Source of the DNA: Chloroflexota bacterium | GTDB taxonomy: Bacteria; Chloroflexota; Anaerolineae; UBA2200 | Length of the DNA stretch: 64,000 nucleotides | Assembly: GCA_014360905.1 (NCBI GenBank) | Contig: JACIWW010000003.1 | Span: 96,142-160,141, forward strand | Direction: 5' to 3' | In this document: positions 1-9,475 of the stretch, in pieces | How positions within the stretch are numbered: the first letter of the stretch is position 1 | Layout of the letters: each line of letters starts with the position of its first letter | Notes under the pieces: model-generated | What the model was told of the DNA's origin: nothing | Seen by the model: only the letters and a program-made list of their open reading frames with translations | Database searches by the model: none | Position numbers and translations under genes: made by a program

Positions 1-462
1 AACTGTGGTTCGGAGAGCAACTACATTGACTCTGTGGGGCAATTCTGGTCTGCTGATCAGCCATACGCTGTTGGCAAGTGGGGCTATGTAGGTGAATCTT
101 CTGATTTCTCTGTCCCTGTCTTTAAGAACATAAACAACACAAGCGATCCAACTTTGTATCAGACAGCGCGTTGGGGATTGGATTTCGGCTATCAGTTCGA
201 TGTGCCGAATGGCATTTATCAGGTAGAGCTGCACTTTGCCGAGCTTTACTTTCGTAGTGCTGGCAGGCGACTCTTTGAGATTATCATCGAAGGACAGACC
301 AAGCTCAGAGAATTCGATATCTTTGCTGCTGCGGGGGGAGCCTTTACCGCGCATGTCAGAACATTCGAGGTAATAGTGAGCGATGGACATCTCAATGTAG
401 ATCTTGTGCATGGGTCGGCTGACTATCCCATGATTAATGCACTGAAAGTTACCAGACAGTAA
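1..462 (+). CDS. Malectin-domain protein, C-terminal part (5' end outside window)
   Basis: The frame is open from base 1, so this is the 3' end of a longer gene. A GTG at 34 is unlikely to be the real start, because malectin-type sequence (NCGSESNYIDSVGQFWSAD) already precedes it. The roughly 150 visible residues follow the malectin fold: a Gly-rich entry, WSAD, WGYVGES, a central VELHFAELYF strand, an FDIFAAAGG segment, and a final strand ending INALKV. Malectin-like domains bind di- or oligosaccharides. In bacteria they are usually appended to secreted glycosidases or large surface proteins, so a carbohydrate-binding tail is the likely role here. The catalytic or anchoring part is not visible. 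The gene ends at TAA 460-462, immediately before a terminator shared with the convergent gene. Confidence 0.75.
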   Translation, partial: NCGSESNYIDSVGQFWSADQPYAVGKWGYVGESSDFSVPVFKNINNTSDPTLYQTARWGLDFGYQFDVPNGIYQVELHFAELYFRSAGRRLFEIIIEGQTKLREFDIFAAAGGAFTAHVRTFEVIVSDGHLNVDLVHGSADYPMINALKVTRQ

Positions 463-499
463 ACCAAAAAGCCGCCGGGATACGGCGGCTTTTTGGTTT
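461..499. terminator. Bidirectional intrinsic terminator
   Basis: A perfect 17-bp inverted repeat (461-477 and 483-499) surrounds the 5-nt loop GGATA. The GC-rich core (GCCGCC/GGCGGC) is flanked by A5 and T5 tracts. Lying between convergent genes, it can terminate both the malectin gene (+) and the O-antigen ligase operon (-). Confidence 0.92.
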
Positions 500-510
500 A
501 TGAGAGGAAC

Positions 511-1995
511 TCATTGCCTATCGGGCAGTAGTGTGGTAGCAATGCTTAGCCCAACACAAAGCCAGAACAGGGTCACCGCGTGCTGGAAATTGAGGTTAAA
601 AAAGTAATGGTCGAATATCCCCGTGAACAGTGCACCCAGAAGCGCAGTGAACAGTCCCAATAACACAGACTCCAGTCTAGGGAAAGCGGTGATCTTCTGC
701 AAGCTGCGCAGAATTTGGATCATCACGAGTGCCATGATAAACAGAAACATGGCCAATCCTATCAGGCCCATTTCCTCTGCTATCAGCAGATAAACACAGG
801 AAACGCCGATATACGTATCAATGTCAGGAGCCCCGGCAAATCCCACCCCAAACCACGGGTAACGTGAGATGAGGATCAAAGCGTCTTTGTATTCGCCAAA
901 GCGCATTTGCGTCGCCAGATCTTCACCACGCAATCCTGCCAAAAAGCGTTGTACATACCACTGTGTCTGTGGCAACAGCAGGATGAGCAACCCCACCACC
1001 AGGACAAATCCCAGCAATTTCCGATAGCGGAGCAGCGCCAAGATGCAGAGGGCAGCGCCTAGTCCTGCCATTGCTCCGCGTGAGAACGTCAAAAGGAGGC
1101 ATAACAGCATGACTGCTAGCACAGGCATCACCAGCCAATTGATGCCTTTCCAGCGTAGCCATCGTCCAAATAAGGGTAGGGGATCGTGTGCTAGAAACTG
1201 GGGTACCGTAACCCCCGCTACAATCACTAGCAGTCCTCCCAAAACGTTCGGGTCTATCGAGGTAGACGTAGCGCGCAGGGGCAGATCGGGGTTGTCTTCT
1301 ACAAAGCGCAGTACATCGCTCCCAGCGGGGTAACGGAAGACGCGCAAAGTCGAAAGCAGGCGGATGGTCAAGTTCTGAGGTAGGAAGTATAGTACTACAC
1401 CGATCAATGAGGCTGCAAAGCCAGCCAGAATGAGGATGGTGATGATGTGCTCTAGGTGCTTTGGACTTTGCACAGTGTTGATGACCACGAAAAAGAGGAA
1501 AATACTCAGCAGCAATTCAACAAAGTGGCGTAATAGATTGGTAGTGAGGGGAGCATAGGATAGGCCGATAATGAATGACGCGCAGGCCAGAGCCATAAAA
1601 AGGACGATGGGTAAGGCTAATGCAGAACCAATGACTTGTTTTTGTTTCTTGCGGGCTACCTGGAACAGCCAGTTGACCAACAAGACTAGAAGAACCAAGT
1701 CCAGTAGCGTGGGTGAGAAGCCAATGTTAGGGACGGGTAGAGCGGCGAAAGGCAGCAGACAAATCACCCCAACGATGGCGAAAAATGTGAGCTGTGTGCT
1801 GCGCAGCATGAGCAAGCCGCCTGCTACTGCTACCAACAAGGCGATAGCGAGTATAGGGCCAAGGAAAGCAAACAGTGCTCCACCAGACACGCCAACGATT
1901 AAACAAAGGATGAAAGTTGCAATAGCTTGTTGTGTTTTGCTGCCCGTAATCAGCCAGGACTGCAACCGTCTGCGCAGAGTTTCTTGAAGTGTCAT
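511..1995 (-). CDS. O-antigen ligase/polymerase family membrane protein (Wzy/WaaL-like)
   Basis: About 494 residues with roughly a dozen hydrophobic segments and a large extracytoplasmic loop around residues 210-280. This is the architecture of the O-antigen ligase/Wzy superfamily, which polymerises or ligates lipid-linked glycans on the outer face of the membrane. A conserved segment with an Arg (LLTFSRGAMAGLGAALC) is followed by the hydrophilic stretch VQRFLAGLRGEDLATQMR, then YPWFGVGFAG, typical of this superfamily. An upstream in-frame start exists at 2055, but the ATG at 1995 (MTLQETLRRR) gives a better amphipathic N-terminus. It is the last gene of a minus-strand cluster of glycosyltransferases, so a surface polysaccharide is the likely substrate. 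Ligase cannot be told from polymerase by eye. Confidence 0.8.
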   Translation of the reverse strand: MTLQETLRRRLQSWLITGSKTQQAIATFILCLIVGVSGGALFAFLGPILAIALLVAVAGGLLMLRSTQLTFFAIVGVICLLPFAALPVPNIGFSPTLLDLVLLVLLVNWLFQVARKKQKQVIGSALALPIVLFMALACASFIIGLSYAPLTTNLLRHFVELLLSIFLFFVVINTVQSPKHLEHIITILILAGFAASLIGVVLYFLPQNLTIRLLSTLRVFRYPAGSDVLRFVEDNPDLPLRATSTSIDPNVLGGLLVIVAGVTVPQFLAHDPLPLFGRWLRWKGINWLVMPVLAVMLLCLLLTFSRGAMAGLGAALCILALLRYRKLLGFVLVVGLLILLLPQTQWYVQRFLAGLRGEDLATQMRFGEYKDALILISRYPWFGVGFAGAPDIDTYIGVSCVYLLIAEEMGLIGLAMFLFIMALVMIQILRSLQKITAFPRLESVLLGLFTALLGALFTGIFDHYFFNLNFQHAVTLFWLCVGLSIATTLLPDRQ

Positions 1996-2073
1996 GTATC
2001 TTGCCCCATGTGTGCTGCCTGCACTGATATTAGCACAAGAATGGCGTGCAAGCAACTGAGATGTGCGAAGATG

Positions 2074-4857
2074 CTATGGCGAGCTTTGTAGCGTAGTGAG
2101 GATCGCATGGTCTCTGGTCTGTCCACTCTGTTGAACACTAAGGCGTTGTGCACCCCGTTCATCGTAGAGCACAGTGATCAATGTGTAGTGGCCAGGACTC
2201 GCTGCTGGAGCAATGGTCAAAGCGTGCTCATCCGCGATGATTTCTCCTGGCAGCCAAGCTGTGGTTGGGTAGCTCCAGCGAGCTGGGATGCTGTCGTCCT
2301 GTGCGGTGAGGCGTAGATCGGCGGATAACATTTGCACGCTCACTTTGTAGCTAGTTGTAATGGGTTGCGTGGCCTGCCAATAAAGCGTGACGGTAATGGT
2401 CCTTCCCGGTTGAACAGCAGGAGCTTGCAAGTCATAGCCCAGCAAGGTAATGCCCTGTTCGAATTGTGCATTGAGCGTTTGCTGCATGGTAGGCATGTTG
2501 TAGCGATGTTCGCGAGGCGCAATATGCAGTGCTGTCAAGGCGATGAGCCTCTCTTCGGTACCAACTTGCAAGCTATATTCTCCTCCTGACAAATCGGAAG
2601 GGATTCCCAGATGATAGATTGCACGATTGACTTCTCCTGGTCGCCAGTGTGTGGTGAGGTGCCCAGGCACGATGGGTTTTTCCATTTCCCAGGCCACCCT
2701 TCCCCGGCTATCCAACAGACGAAACACAGCCGTGTGATCCGCGCGTGGCGTATCCGTGCATTGCCACCATAAGGTCAAGGAAAGAGTATCTCCATGGCTA
2801 TACGTTATCCTTGGTGGGTCGAAGCCCAATAGTTGCAGATTATCGCCTAAATCGGCCTGGAGAGGATTTCTGACTTCAGCAGGGGATGGGGTCACATCTG
2901 CCTTGGATAAAGCGAATTCTTCCAAAAACAGGGACTGCCCCAACGGTGTGCCATTGGCATCTACCAAATCCAGGTTGCGTTTGGATTCTGGGTCCAGGAC
3001 TTTCAAATATACTCGGTAGGTGAGTGGCGGTAGATCGTTGAGGAGAGTGACATCAATGCGGCCACGGATAGGCGTATGCAAGGGCCACACAGGCGGCAGG
3101 AAATAGGGGGTACTCAGTGCTTGATCTCGCCGCAAATATTCAGTGCCATCCTGATCCTGAAAGCTCAAGGTCACGCTGTAGTTACGCTCCAAAGGTTGTG
3201 TTGCTTGCCAATAGATGACATAATGAAGCCTTCCGCCATCTCGTTTGAAACGATCAAAGCCAAGACAGGCAAGACCAGGTGCAAAGCCAGCATCCGTGTG
3301 GATTTGTGGTTGAGGATAGGCGACAATGGGTTGGTCATAATCCAGGATGTCGAAAGCACGCAGCCAATAACCGAAGAATTGTTTCCCGACACTGACCTCG
3401 CGGCCAACTCGAAGCAATTCTGTAACAACCATATCCGTAGGGTCGGCAAACTCGTGGTGCCAAAGGATAAGCCAGATTCGCCTCGGACGAGTCTGCAGGA
3501 TTCTATTGAGGACTTCTGCGGCTCCGGCAAAGTCTTGACCAACGTGCAAGCCATACCAGGGAGCGGTTCCACGATAATAATATTGCAGTGCATAAGGAGC
3601 GTATTCAACCAGCAGCAAAGCATCGTTGGGTTGCGCATGCTCGGTGAGGTAAGCAGCCAATCCGCGTACATCGTCGCGCGGGTTTTCGCGCGCCTCGGTG
3701 ACAGCGATTGCAGAGCGTAAGGACAGGATGATTGTAGCGAGAGCCAGCACGGCAAAGAGCGCACGTGCGAGAGGCGATTTTTGAACCAGCAAAACATGGA
3801 GAACGAGAGCAGAGCAGATATAGAGCGGTGCCGCGGCGACAATGGCATAGCGTGTGGCGAACTTGGGTACAATGGCAACAGCCGCATAGGTGAGCAGCAA
3901 AGGGATAAGGAAGGTTAGAAATACCAAGGTACTGCGGCGTACAGTTTCTGAAAGATGGAACCCACTTCGTCGCACCAACCGTGCTAGAAAAATAATACCC
4001 AGGATCGCGATCAATAACCCCCAACGCAGCGAAACGCAGGGCAAGAACATGCTCCAGGCGCCTTGTAAGAACTGCATTGGGCGGATGCGCGTGGTAACCC
4101 AGTAGTCGGGCGAAAGCAATAGGCGCCCCATTTGCAGATACGCCGGGCGAAGCCAAGGTAAGTATAAGAGGCCAGCTAGGAGAGTGCATAATCCTGTTTG
4201 CTGTAACGCTTTGCGTTCGAGGAATAAAGCGTAGAGAATGAACGAGGATACGGTGAACACGGAGAAGTACTGCGTGTAGAAACTTGCCCCCAATAAACAA
4301 GCAAATGTCAGCCACCATCTGGTGGAAGCGGCGCGCGTGGCCCTCAGGAATGCCCAGGTTGTGGCCAGGGCTAGGGTAGCAGCGAGGCTGTACATGCGCG
4401 TTTCTTGTGCGTAAAAGGCGATGAATGGTGAAAAACCAACGATGGCAGCAGCGAACGCACCTGCAATAGTCCATGCGATAGTTTTGTTCTCCCGGCCTTG
4501 TATTTCCTGGACTACAGCGAAGGCGAGGGGTATCAGGAGCACCGCAGCCAACATCGAGGGCATGCGCACGGCAAACTCGCTCTTTCCGGCCAACTTCATC
4601 CAAGCATGGAGCAATAGATAATACAACGGAGGGTGCAGGTCTTCGTAAATTAAGGTGTGTATCAACTGAGGCACGGGCTTGGCCGCGAAAAAAACACTGA
4701 GTCCCTCGTCGAACCAGAGGCTTTGTTTGCTCAGCGTGCGCGCATACAGGGCGAAAACGCACAGAATCAGAGCAATAACAATGAAAGCTCTGAACAGTTT
4801 GTTTGCTGTACTTGTTTTGTTTCGTTTGCAGTCTTTTTGCTCTTTGTTTAATTCCAT
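2074..4857 (-). CDS. GT39-like membrane glycosyltransferase with C-terminal beta-sandwich modules
   Basis: About 927 residues. The N-terminal half is a multi-pass GT-C enzyme of the PMT/ArnT type. The first external loop has the acidic motif SLWFDEGLSV (Asp50-Glu51) followed by HPPLYYLLLHAW, the usual GT39 signature for polyprenyl-phosphate-sugar-dependent transfer. After about residue 500 the protein becomes soluble and shows three diverged modules of about 110 residues, each containing YWQATQP or WWQCTD, then a W-x-PGE stretch and a G-x-Y-x-L-x-V/T strand. These probably lie outside the cell. The start chosen is MELNKEQ at 4857, since an upstream start would overlap the preceding gene. The stop of the related gene at 4865 lies just upstream, so the two are probably co-transcribed. 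The acceptor is unknown. Confidence 0.8.
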   Translation of the reverse strand: MELNKEQKDCKRNKTSTANKLFRAFIVIALILCVFALYARTLSKQSLWFDEGLSVFFAAKPVPQLIHTLIYEDLHPPLYYLLLHAWMKLAGKSEFAVRMPSMLAAVLLIPLAFAVVQEIQGRENKTIAWTIAGAFAAAIVGFSPFIAFYAQETRMYSLAATLALATTWAFLRATRAASTRWWLTFACLLGASFYTQYFSVFTVSSFILYALFLERKALQQTGLCTLLAGLLYLPWLRPAYLQMGRLLLSPDYWVTTRIRPMQFLQGAWSMFLPCVSLRWGLLIAILGIIFLARLVRRSGFHLSETVRRSTLVFLTFLIPLLLTYAAVAIVPKFATRYAIVAAAPLYICSALVLHVLLVQKSPLARALFAVLALATIILSLRSAIAVTEARENPRDDVRGLAAYLTEHAQPNDALLLVEYAPYALQYYYRGTAPWYGLHVGQDFAGAAEVLNRILQTRPRRIWLILWHHEFADPTDMVVTELLRVGREVSVGKQFFGYWLRAFDILDYDQPIVAYPQPQIHTDAGFAPGLACLGFDRFKRDGGRLHYVIYWQATQPLERNYSVTLSFQDQDGTEYLRRDQALSTPYFLPPVWPLHTPIRGRIDVTLLNDLPPLTYRVYLKVLDPESKRNLDLVDANGTPLGQSLFLEEFALSKADVTPSPAEVRNPLQADLGDNLQLLGFDPPRITYSHGDTLSLTLWWQCTDTPRADHTAVFRLLDSRGRVAWEMEKPIVPGHLTTHWRPGEVNRAIYHLGIPSDLSGGEYSLQVGTEERLIALTALHIAPREHRYNMPTMQQTLNAQFEQGITLLGYDLQAPAVQPGRTITVTLYWQATQPITTSYKVSVQMLSADLRLTAQDDSIPARWSYPTTAWLPGEIIADEHALTIAPAASPGHYTLITVLYDERGAQRLSVQQSGQTRDHAILTTLQSSP

Positions 4858-4864
4858 GTCAAGG

Positions 4865-7282
4865 CTATGGCACCACACGTACCTGCGTGAGGACAACATG
4901 GTCAGTCAATAGCTGCCCGACGTTGTCCAATACCCATAATCTCTGCAGGGTTTCAGCCAAATAGAGGCCAACGTGGATAGAGTATACTCCATGTGAGCCA
5001 TCCACGGGTATATTCAATTCATAGTCATCTTTAATGACGGCTTTGGGTTGCCAAGATGATGTCGGAGCATTCCCATGTTGTGGCCAACCGTCCACCTGCG
5101 CCACGCGCTCTCCGCTCTCCGAGAGAAGGTGAATGAAGACGCTGTAATTCTCTCGTATGCTCTGCAATGCTTGCCAGTATAAAGTGAGGTGAAGGGTTTC
5201 GCCGGGTTTGACCGCTCTTGGGTCGAGGTGATAGCCAACCAGAGCGATTTGGTCGCCAAAATTGATCTGCATTGGATTGGGTATTGCCCCTTCCCAGGCG
5301 GGCAGTATGGTCAGAGTGTGAAAGCGCGCACTGTCACCCAGAACTTGCCCCTGGGCTGTTTGGGCGGTCAAGCGTTGCTGCGAAGCGTGCTCGTACAGCC
5401 CGATTTCTAACTGTGCTTCATCTGGTGTAAAAGCAGTGACAGGCACGCCCAGTATGTACGGATCAGCGAATTGCTCACCGGGTTTCCAGTGAGTCGTAGG
5501 ACACATTCCCAGGCACGGATACGCATCTCGCTGGGCTACGATCAGGTCGTGCTGCCCGAGCAAATGGACAAAAACGGTATAGTCTTGAGACAAGGGCTTC
5601 AGGCACTGCCAGTAGAGGGTGACATGGAGCACATCACTGGGACGCAATACGTCTTTATCAACCATGTATGCCAATAGTTCAACTTGGCTACCAAAGCGGA
5701 TATGGAGTGGCACTGCTTCTGGTGGAGGCTCACTGCTTTGCGGCTGGGCATACCGCGCGACCCGGCGCTGATAAACGGTCACTGGGCTACCCCAGAAGCG
5801 CTTGTCTTCGAAAATCTGCACTGGCGTGTAGGCAGCCTTGAACCATTCGTCGGCGCGCAGGTCATAAGAATAGAGCGGGTTCACACGCGTTAACACGACA
5901 TAATCTGGCTGGTAGTACAGCAGGGCCCACTGGATGTTGCCACTTTGGAGCGCTTGTGCTACATCAGGGCGAAGCAAACCTAGAAAATCCACCATGGTGC
6001 GCTCTGCGTAATACCCGATTACTCCTACTTCAGTTACGCCAATGACCGCATCCTCTGGCGTGTGCTTCTTTAGCCATTCCCCGACTTGCCGATACACCTC
6101 GATTTTGGCCTCTGGCAATATTTTATAGACTTTGGATTCAGGTGGCACAAGGCCGGGGTTCTGCAGTGCATGATATATCTGCGTGTTGGATGTGAATTGT
6201 GGCAGAAGCAATAGCAATGCCAGAACAATTGTTACAGCCACTTGGAGGGGCCGTGTATCATTAACTACCAGTCCAATCCGCATAGCTATCGCTACCAAGC
6301 CAAGCGCTGCCAAAAGGGTGAGAGTAGGCACTAGAGGGGTGTAGTACCAGTGATATGGCGCAACTCCCAGCAAGACATAGCCAGCAAAGTAGAGCACAGC
6401 CCAGAATAGCATCGGCCAAAGCCATTTTTCGCGTCGTATAGCCGTGAGGAGTCCTACACATATGCAAAAAGCGAAGACAAGGTACAACTTGCTTTGTAAC
6501 AGATGGGCCTCACCTAGAATCCGTGCTCCTTCTGGGAAAGTGGTATGGGCGTAGAATCCGGTGACGCCCAGCTTGGTTTGCGCAGACTTGGCAGCCAATG
6601 TTACGGGAAAGGGAGAACCAAAGGATGATGTTAGATAGATGAGCAATGGAGCGCTGAGGAGCAGATAGATGACCAGAGGACGCCAAGGAACGTAGCGTTT
6701 GGTGACGATATGATGCAATCCCAAGGCAATAGCGGGTAAAATCCCATCTCCGCGAGTAAGCAGAGCCAGTGCCAATAGCGCAGCGCAAACGGCCAAGCGG
6801 TTTTCAAAGTAGAAGTAAAAAGCACCCAAAATCAGAGCCAGATAGAAGGCTGTCTCAAAACCGAGACTAAGCCATTGCAGAGGCGCGGTAATGTACAGGA
6901 CGGCTGCTACGATTCCGGCCCAACCTACTCCGCGCGATTTGCATAGCAAGTAAATGAAGCACGCACCGACAAAAAGAGCAGTGACGCTAATCCAATTGCT
7001 CAGCGCAGGGATATTGTCTGTGAACAATGCCCCACCTGCCAGTAGCAAGGCGTAAAGCGGAGCAGTGGTGCTCAGCACACGCTCGTGTGGGTTGTACACC
7101 AGACCCAGGCCGGAACGCAGGTTGCGTGCATAGCGATAGGTGACAAAGGGGTCATCGAAGGCAACCTGACCTAGGCAAAGCCCAAGAACCAGAGCCAGTG
7201 CCAGCAAACAGAGAATAACCCTACAGTTTTTTGCCTTTGGTAGCCAATTAGGTGTCAACCTATGTCCCAACCAGTTTCTCAT
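4865..7282 (-). CDS. GT39-like membrane protein with two C-terminal beta-sandwich modules
   Basis: About 805 residues. The N-terminal part has many membrane segments and the motif AFDDPFVTYRYARNL (Asp43-Asp44) in the first loop, as in GT-C enzymes of the mannosyltransferase/ArnT superfamily. The soluble C-terminus carries two clear copies of the module in the previous gene (VTLYWQCLKPLSQDYTVFVH and LTLYWQALQSIRENYSVFIH, each followed by PT-x-x-W-x-P). The start at 7282 (MRNWLGHRL) overlaps the end of the upstream GT4 gene by 23 bp. The longer frame to 7363 would overlap it far more. It is likely a polysaccharide or glycolipid glycosyltransferase. The two tandem paralogues probably arose by duplication, now strongly diverged. 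Confidence 0.75.
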   Translation of the reverse strand: MRNWLGHRLTPNWLPKAKNCRVILCLLALALVLGLCLGQVAFDDPFVTYRYARNLRSGLGLVYNPHERVLSTTAPLYALLLAGGALFTDNIPALSNWISVTALFVGACFIYLLCKSRGVGWAGIVAAVLYITAPLQWLSLGFETAFYLALILGAFYFYFENRLAVCAALLALALLTRGDGILPAIALGLHHIVTKRYVPWRPLVIYLLLSAPLLIYLTSSFGSPFPVTLAAKSAQTKLGVTGFYAHTTFPEGARILGEAHLLQSKLYLVFAFCICVGLLTAIRREKWLWPMLFWAVLYFAGYVLLGVAPYHWYYTPLVPTLTLLAALGLVAIAMRIGLVVNDTRPLQVAVTIVLALLLLLPQFTSNTQIYHALQNPGLVPPESKVYKILPEAKIEVYRQVGEWLKKHTPEDAVIGVTEVGVIGYYAERTMVDFLGLLRPDVAQALQSGNIQWALLYYQPDYVVLTRVNPLYSYDLRADEWFKAAYTPVQIFEDKRFWGSPVTVYQRRVARYAQPQSSEPPPEAVPLHIRFGSQVELLAYMVDKDVLRPSDVLHVTLYWQCLKPLSQDYTVFVHLLGQHDLIVAQRDAYPCLGMCPTTHWKPGEQFADPYILGVPVTAFTPDEAQLEIGLYEHASQQRLTAQTAQGQVLGDSARFHTLTILPAWEGAIPNPMQINFGDQIALVGYHLDPRAVKPGETLHLTLYWQALQSIRENYSVFIHLLSESGERVAQVDGWPQHGNAPTSSWQPKAVIKDDYELNIPVDGSHGVYSIHVGLYLAETLQRLWVLDNVGQLLTDHVVLTQVRVVP

Positions 7283-8453
7283 ATACTTGCGCTGTTTGGG
7301 TAGCAATGCGTTCCCAGGTGAATTCTCTGGCCAGTTCCCGTGCACCATGAGCCAACTGGGCACGCCAATCTGGATTTGCGATCAGTCTTTCGATGGCCTC
7401 GGCTGTTGCCGCCACGTCGTCCGAAGGAACGAGGAGGATATTCTCCCCATCAACCAAGGTGGTAACGGGCACTCTGGGCCATGTGCTGATAATGGGCAGT
7501 CCATGTGCCAGCGCAGCCATGAAACTGCCCCGGCGGTAGGAAGCGCCATCTCGATATGGCAACACACAGATGTCCGCCGCCAGGAAGTTAGCAGAGACTT
7601 GCTCGGGCGGTGTGTAGCCCGTCCACAAGATATGGTGCTGCAATCCTAGTTCCTGGCTGAGCGCTTTCACGTGCTCGAAGTAAGCCACGTTCGTTGGATC
7701 GCTGTCGCCAACCTGTCCGCCAATCATCAAGAGTTTTGCTTTGTGACCCCGGCGCAGCAACTCAGCCAATGAACGAAACAGCACTTCGCCTCCCTTGCTT
7801 TCGTTGAGGAAGCCAAAGTAGCAAAGCAGGGTTTCATCGTCCGCTACACCCAGGCGATGACGCCAAGCAGTGCGGTCATATCCTGGCGGTGGTTGCGGAT
7901 GGATGTTGCTGCCGATTGGTATCAGATAGAGTTTCTTCGCTTCTCTCGGGATGACAGAGTGAGTGTGCGTGAGTTGTTCGTAGTCCTCGATATTCGTCGC
8001 AATAACCGCATCGCTCCAGCGCGCAAGCCATAGATTCACCCATTTCCTCACCACCCCGGCCTTGGGGAAGAGGTATGGCTCACGCAGGTCATGGAAGGTA
8101 ACTACCACGCGAGGACGTTTCTTGCTCAGATGCAGGCGCAAGGGCAAGAAATTGATCGCCGGGTGCATGGCATAGGCTGCCGTCTGGTATTGAATGTTCA
8201 AAATATCGCTGTCAAAAACGCGCGCAATATGCAAGATGTGTCTCCAACTGGTCCAGTTCCATCTGTGAATAATAGGGTACACCACCGGTTCCGTAGTTTC
8301 CGAAGCCGCTGGGGTCTGGAGCTGTGCTTTGCGCGACGTAACGACGGCTACCCGATGACCTTGTTCCATCAATGCGCAGCCCAACTGGCGTGTGAAATCG
8401 CCTACTCCTCCCTGCATGGGCGGGTACTCACCGCTGACAAAGCAGACCCTCAT
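7260..8453 (-). CDS. Glycosyltransferase family 4
   Basis: 397 residues in a GT-B fold. The N-terminus VCFVSGEYPPMQGGVGDFTRQ is the Gly-rich acceptor-side loop of GT4 enzymes. The C-terminal half has the nucleotide-sugar domain: LLCYFGFLNESKGGEVLF, then ADICVLPYRDGASYRRGSF and a Gly-leu-pro-ile segment (ALAHGLPIIST) that replaces the more common E-x7-E core with an R-R-G-S form. The ATG at 8453 overlaps the stop of the upstream GT2 gene, indicating translational coupling. The predicted role is cytoplasmic transfer of a hexose during surface-glycan assembly. The sugar specificity cannot be read from the sequence. Confidence 0.88.
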   Translation of the reverse strand: MRVCFVSGEYPPMQGGVGDFTRQLGCALMEQGHRVAVVTSRKAQLQTPAASETTEPVVYPIIHRWNWTSWRHILHIARVFDSDILNIQYQTAAYAMHPAINFLPLRLHLSKKRPRVVVTFHDLREPYLFPKAGVVRKWVNLWLARWSDAVIATNIEDYEQLTHTHSVIPREAKKLYLIPIGSNIHPQPPPGYDRTAWRHRLGVADDETLLCYFGFLNESKGGEVLFRSLAELLRRGHKAKLLMIGGQVGDSDPTNVAYFEHVKALSQELGLQHHILWTGYTPPEQVSANFLAADICVLPYRDGASYRRGSFMAALAHGLPIISTWPRVPVTTLVDGENILLVPSDDVAATAEAIERLIANPDWRAQLAHGARELAREFTWERIATQTAQVYEKLVGT

Positions 8454-9430
8454 CCTTGCACCTCGCCTTGTGCGCGCAAGCCGGAGCGCAGAACCCGCAA
8501 ATAAGCAGCGATGCGCTCACGGCGAAGAGGACGCTTGTGTCCTACTAGCCACTTGAACCCTTCCAGACATAGCTGGTAGACATAAGTTGCTAGGAGGAAG
8601 AAGCGCAGTCCTTCGCCAGCGAGCACACCGTGGTGCTTGCGGAAGTAGCGCACTTTGCTGCTTTGGAAATAAATGTGGCGCGCGGGTACTACCTGGCTGC
8701 TGCTTTGCCCCTCATGGTGAACTACCTTCGCCCACGGGGTATAGACCACACGCCATCCTGCCGCTTTCAGGCGGCGGCACCAATCGAGTTCCTCGGAGTA
8801 CATGAAAAAGCCTTCGTCCAGTGGCCCTACCTGCTCCCATGCCTGACGTCGGATAAGCAGGCACGCACCAATTACCCAATCCACCTCTTGTTCCTCATCA
8901 TCGCTGCGATCCTGGATGTAGTAGCGAGCAAGGACTCGGTTACGTGGAAACCATTGTTGCACTACAGTGCTTTCCAGAAACGCTGTGGCGAGTGTGGGGA
9001 AACGCCGGCGTGAGGATTGGACAGATCCATCTGGGAAGAGCAGTTTTGGACCCAAGGCGCCCACTTCTGGATGATGGTCCATGTAGTTGACCATGATAGC
9101 CAGAGCATCGCCGAGGATTTCGGTATCGGGATTAAGCAGTAAGATGTATCGTCCGCTGCTATGGGCAATACCGATATTGTTTGCCTTGGTAAAGCCCAGG
9201 TTCGATTCATTGACGATCAACTTCGCCGTTGGAAAGCGTTGTCGCACCATGACCGGGCTGCCATCGGTCGAAGCGTTGTCCACGATGATGACTTCGCACT
9301 GCAGTGCGTTCTGCCTCTCTGTACCCAGGGTATCTGGCTGTTCTATTAGGGAAGTATAGATTGAGTACAGACAACGCTCTAGCAGCGTCCTAACGTTCCA
9401 ACTGACAATGACAATGGACAGGTCGGTCAT
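8450..9430 (-). CDS. Glycosyltransferase family 2 (rhamnosyltransferase-like)
   Basis: About 326 residues starting at MTDLSIVIVSWN (ATG 9430); the in-frame start at 9460 adds a non-conserved peptide. The GT-A signature is clear: SIVIVSWNVRTLLERCL, VIIVDNASTDGSP, then YILLLNPDTEIL (metal-binding region). Next come VDWVIGACLLIRRQAWEQVG, DEGFFMYSEELDWCRRLKAAGW (the acceptor-side ED motif), and a hydrophobic C-terminus that may associate with the membrane. This layout is typical of WbbL-like rhamnosyltransferases and fits with gmd/rmd and rml genes nearby, but rhamnose specificity is inference. Confidence 0.88.
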   Translation of the reverse strand: MTDLSIVIVSWNVRTLLERCLYSIYTSLIEQPDTLGTERQNALQCEVIIVDNASTDGSPVMVRQRFPTAKLIVNESNLGFTKANNIGIAHSSGRYILLLNPDTEILGDALAIMVNYMDHHPEVGALGPKLLFPDGSVQSSRRRFPTLATAFLESTVVQQWFPRNRVLARYYIQDRSDDEEQEVDWVIGACLLIRRQAWEQVGPLDEGFFMYSEELDWCRRLKAAGWRVVYTPWAKVVHHEGQSSSQVVPARHIYFQSSKVRYFRKHHGVLAGEGLRFFLLATYVYQLCLEGFKWLVGHKRPLRRERIAAYLRVLRSGLRAQGEVQG

Positions 9431-9475
9431 GGTTGGACTTGGCTCTCTCCTATCATACAATAGCCTGGCCCTGAT

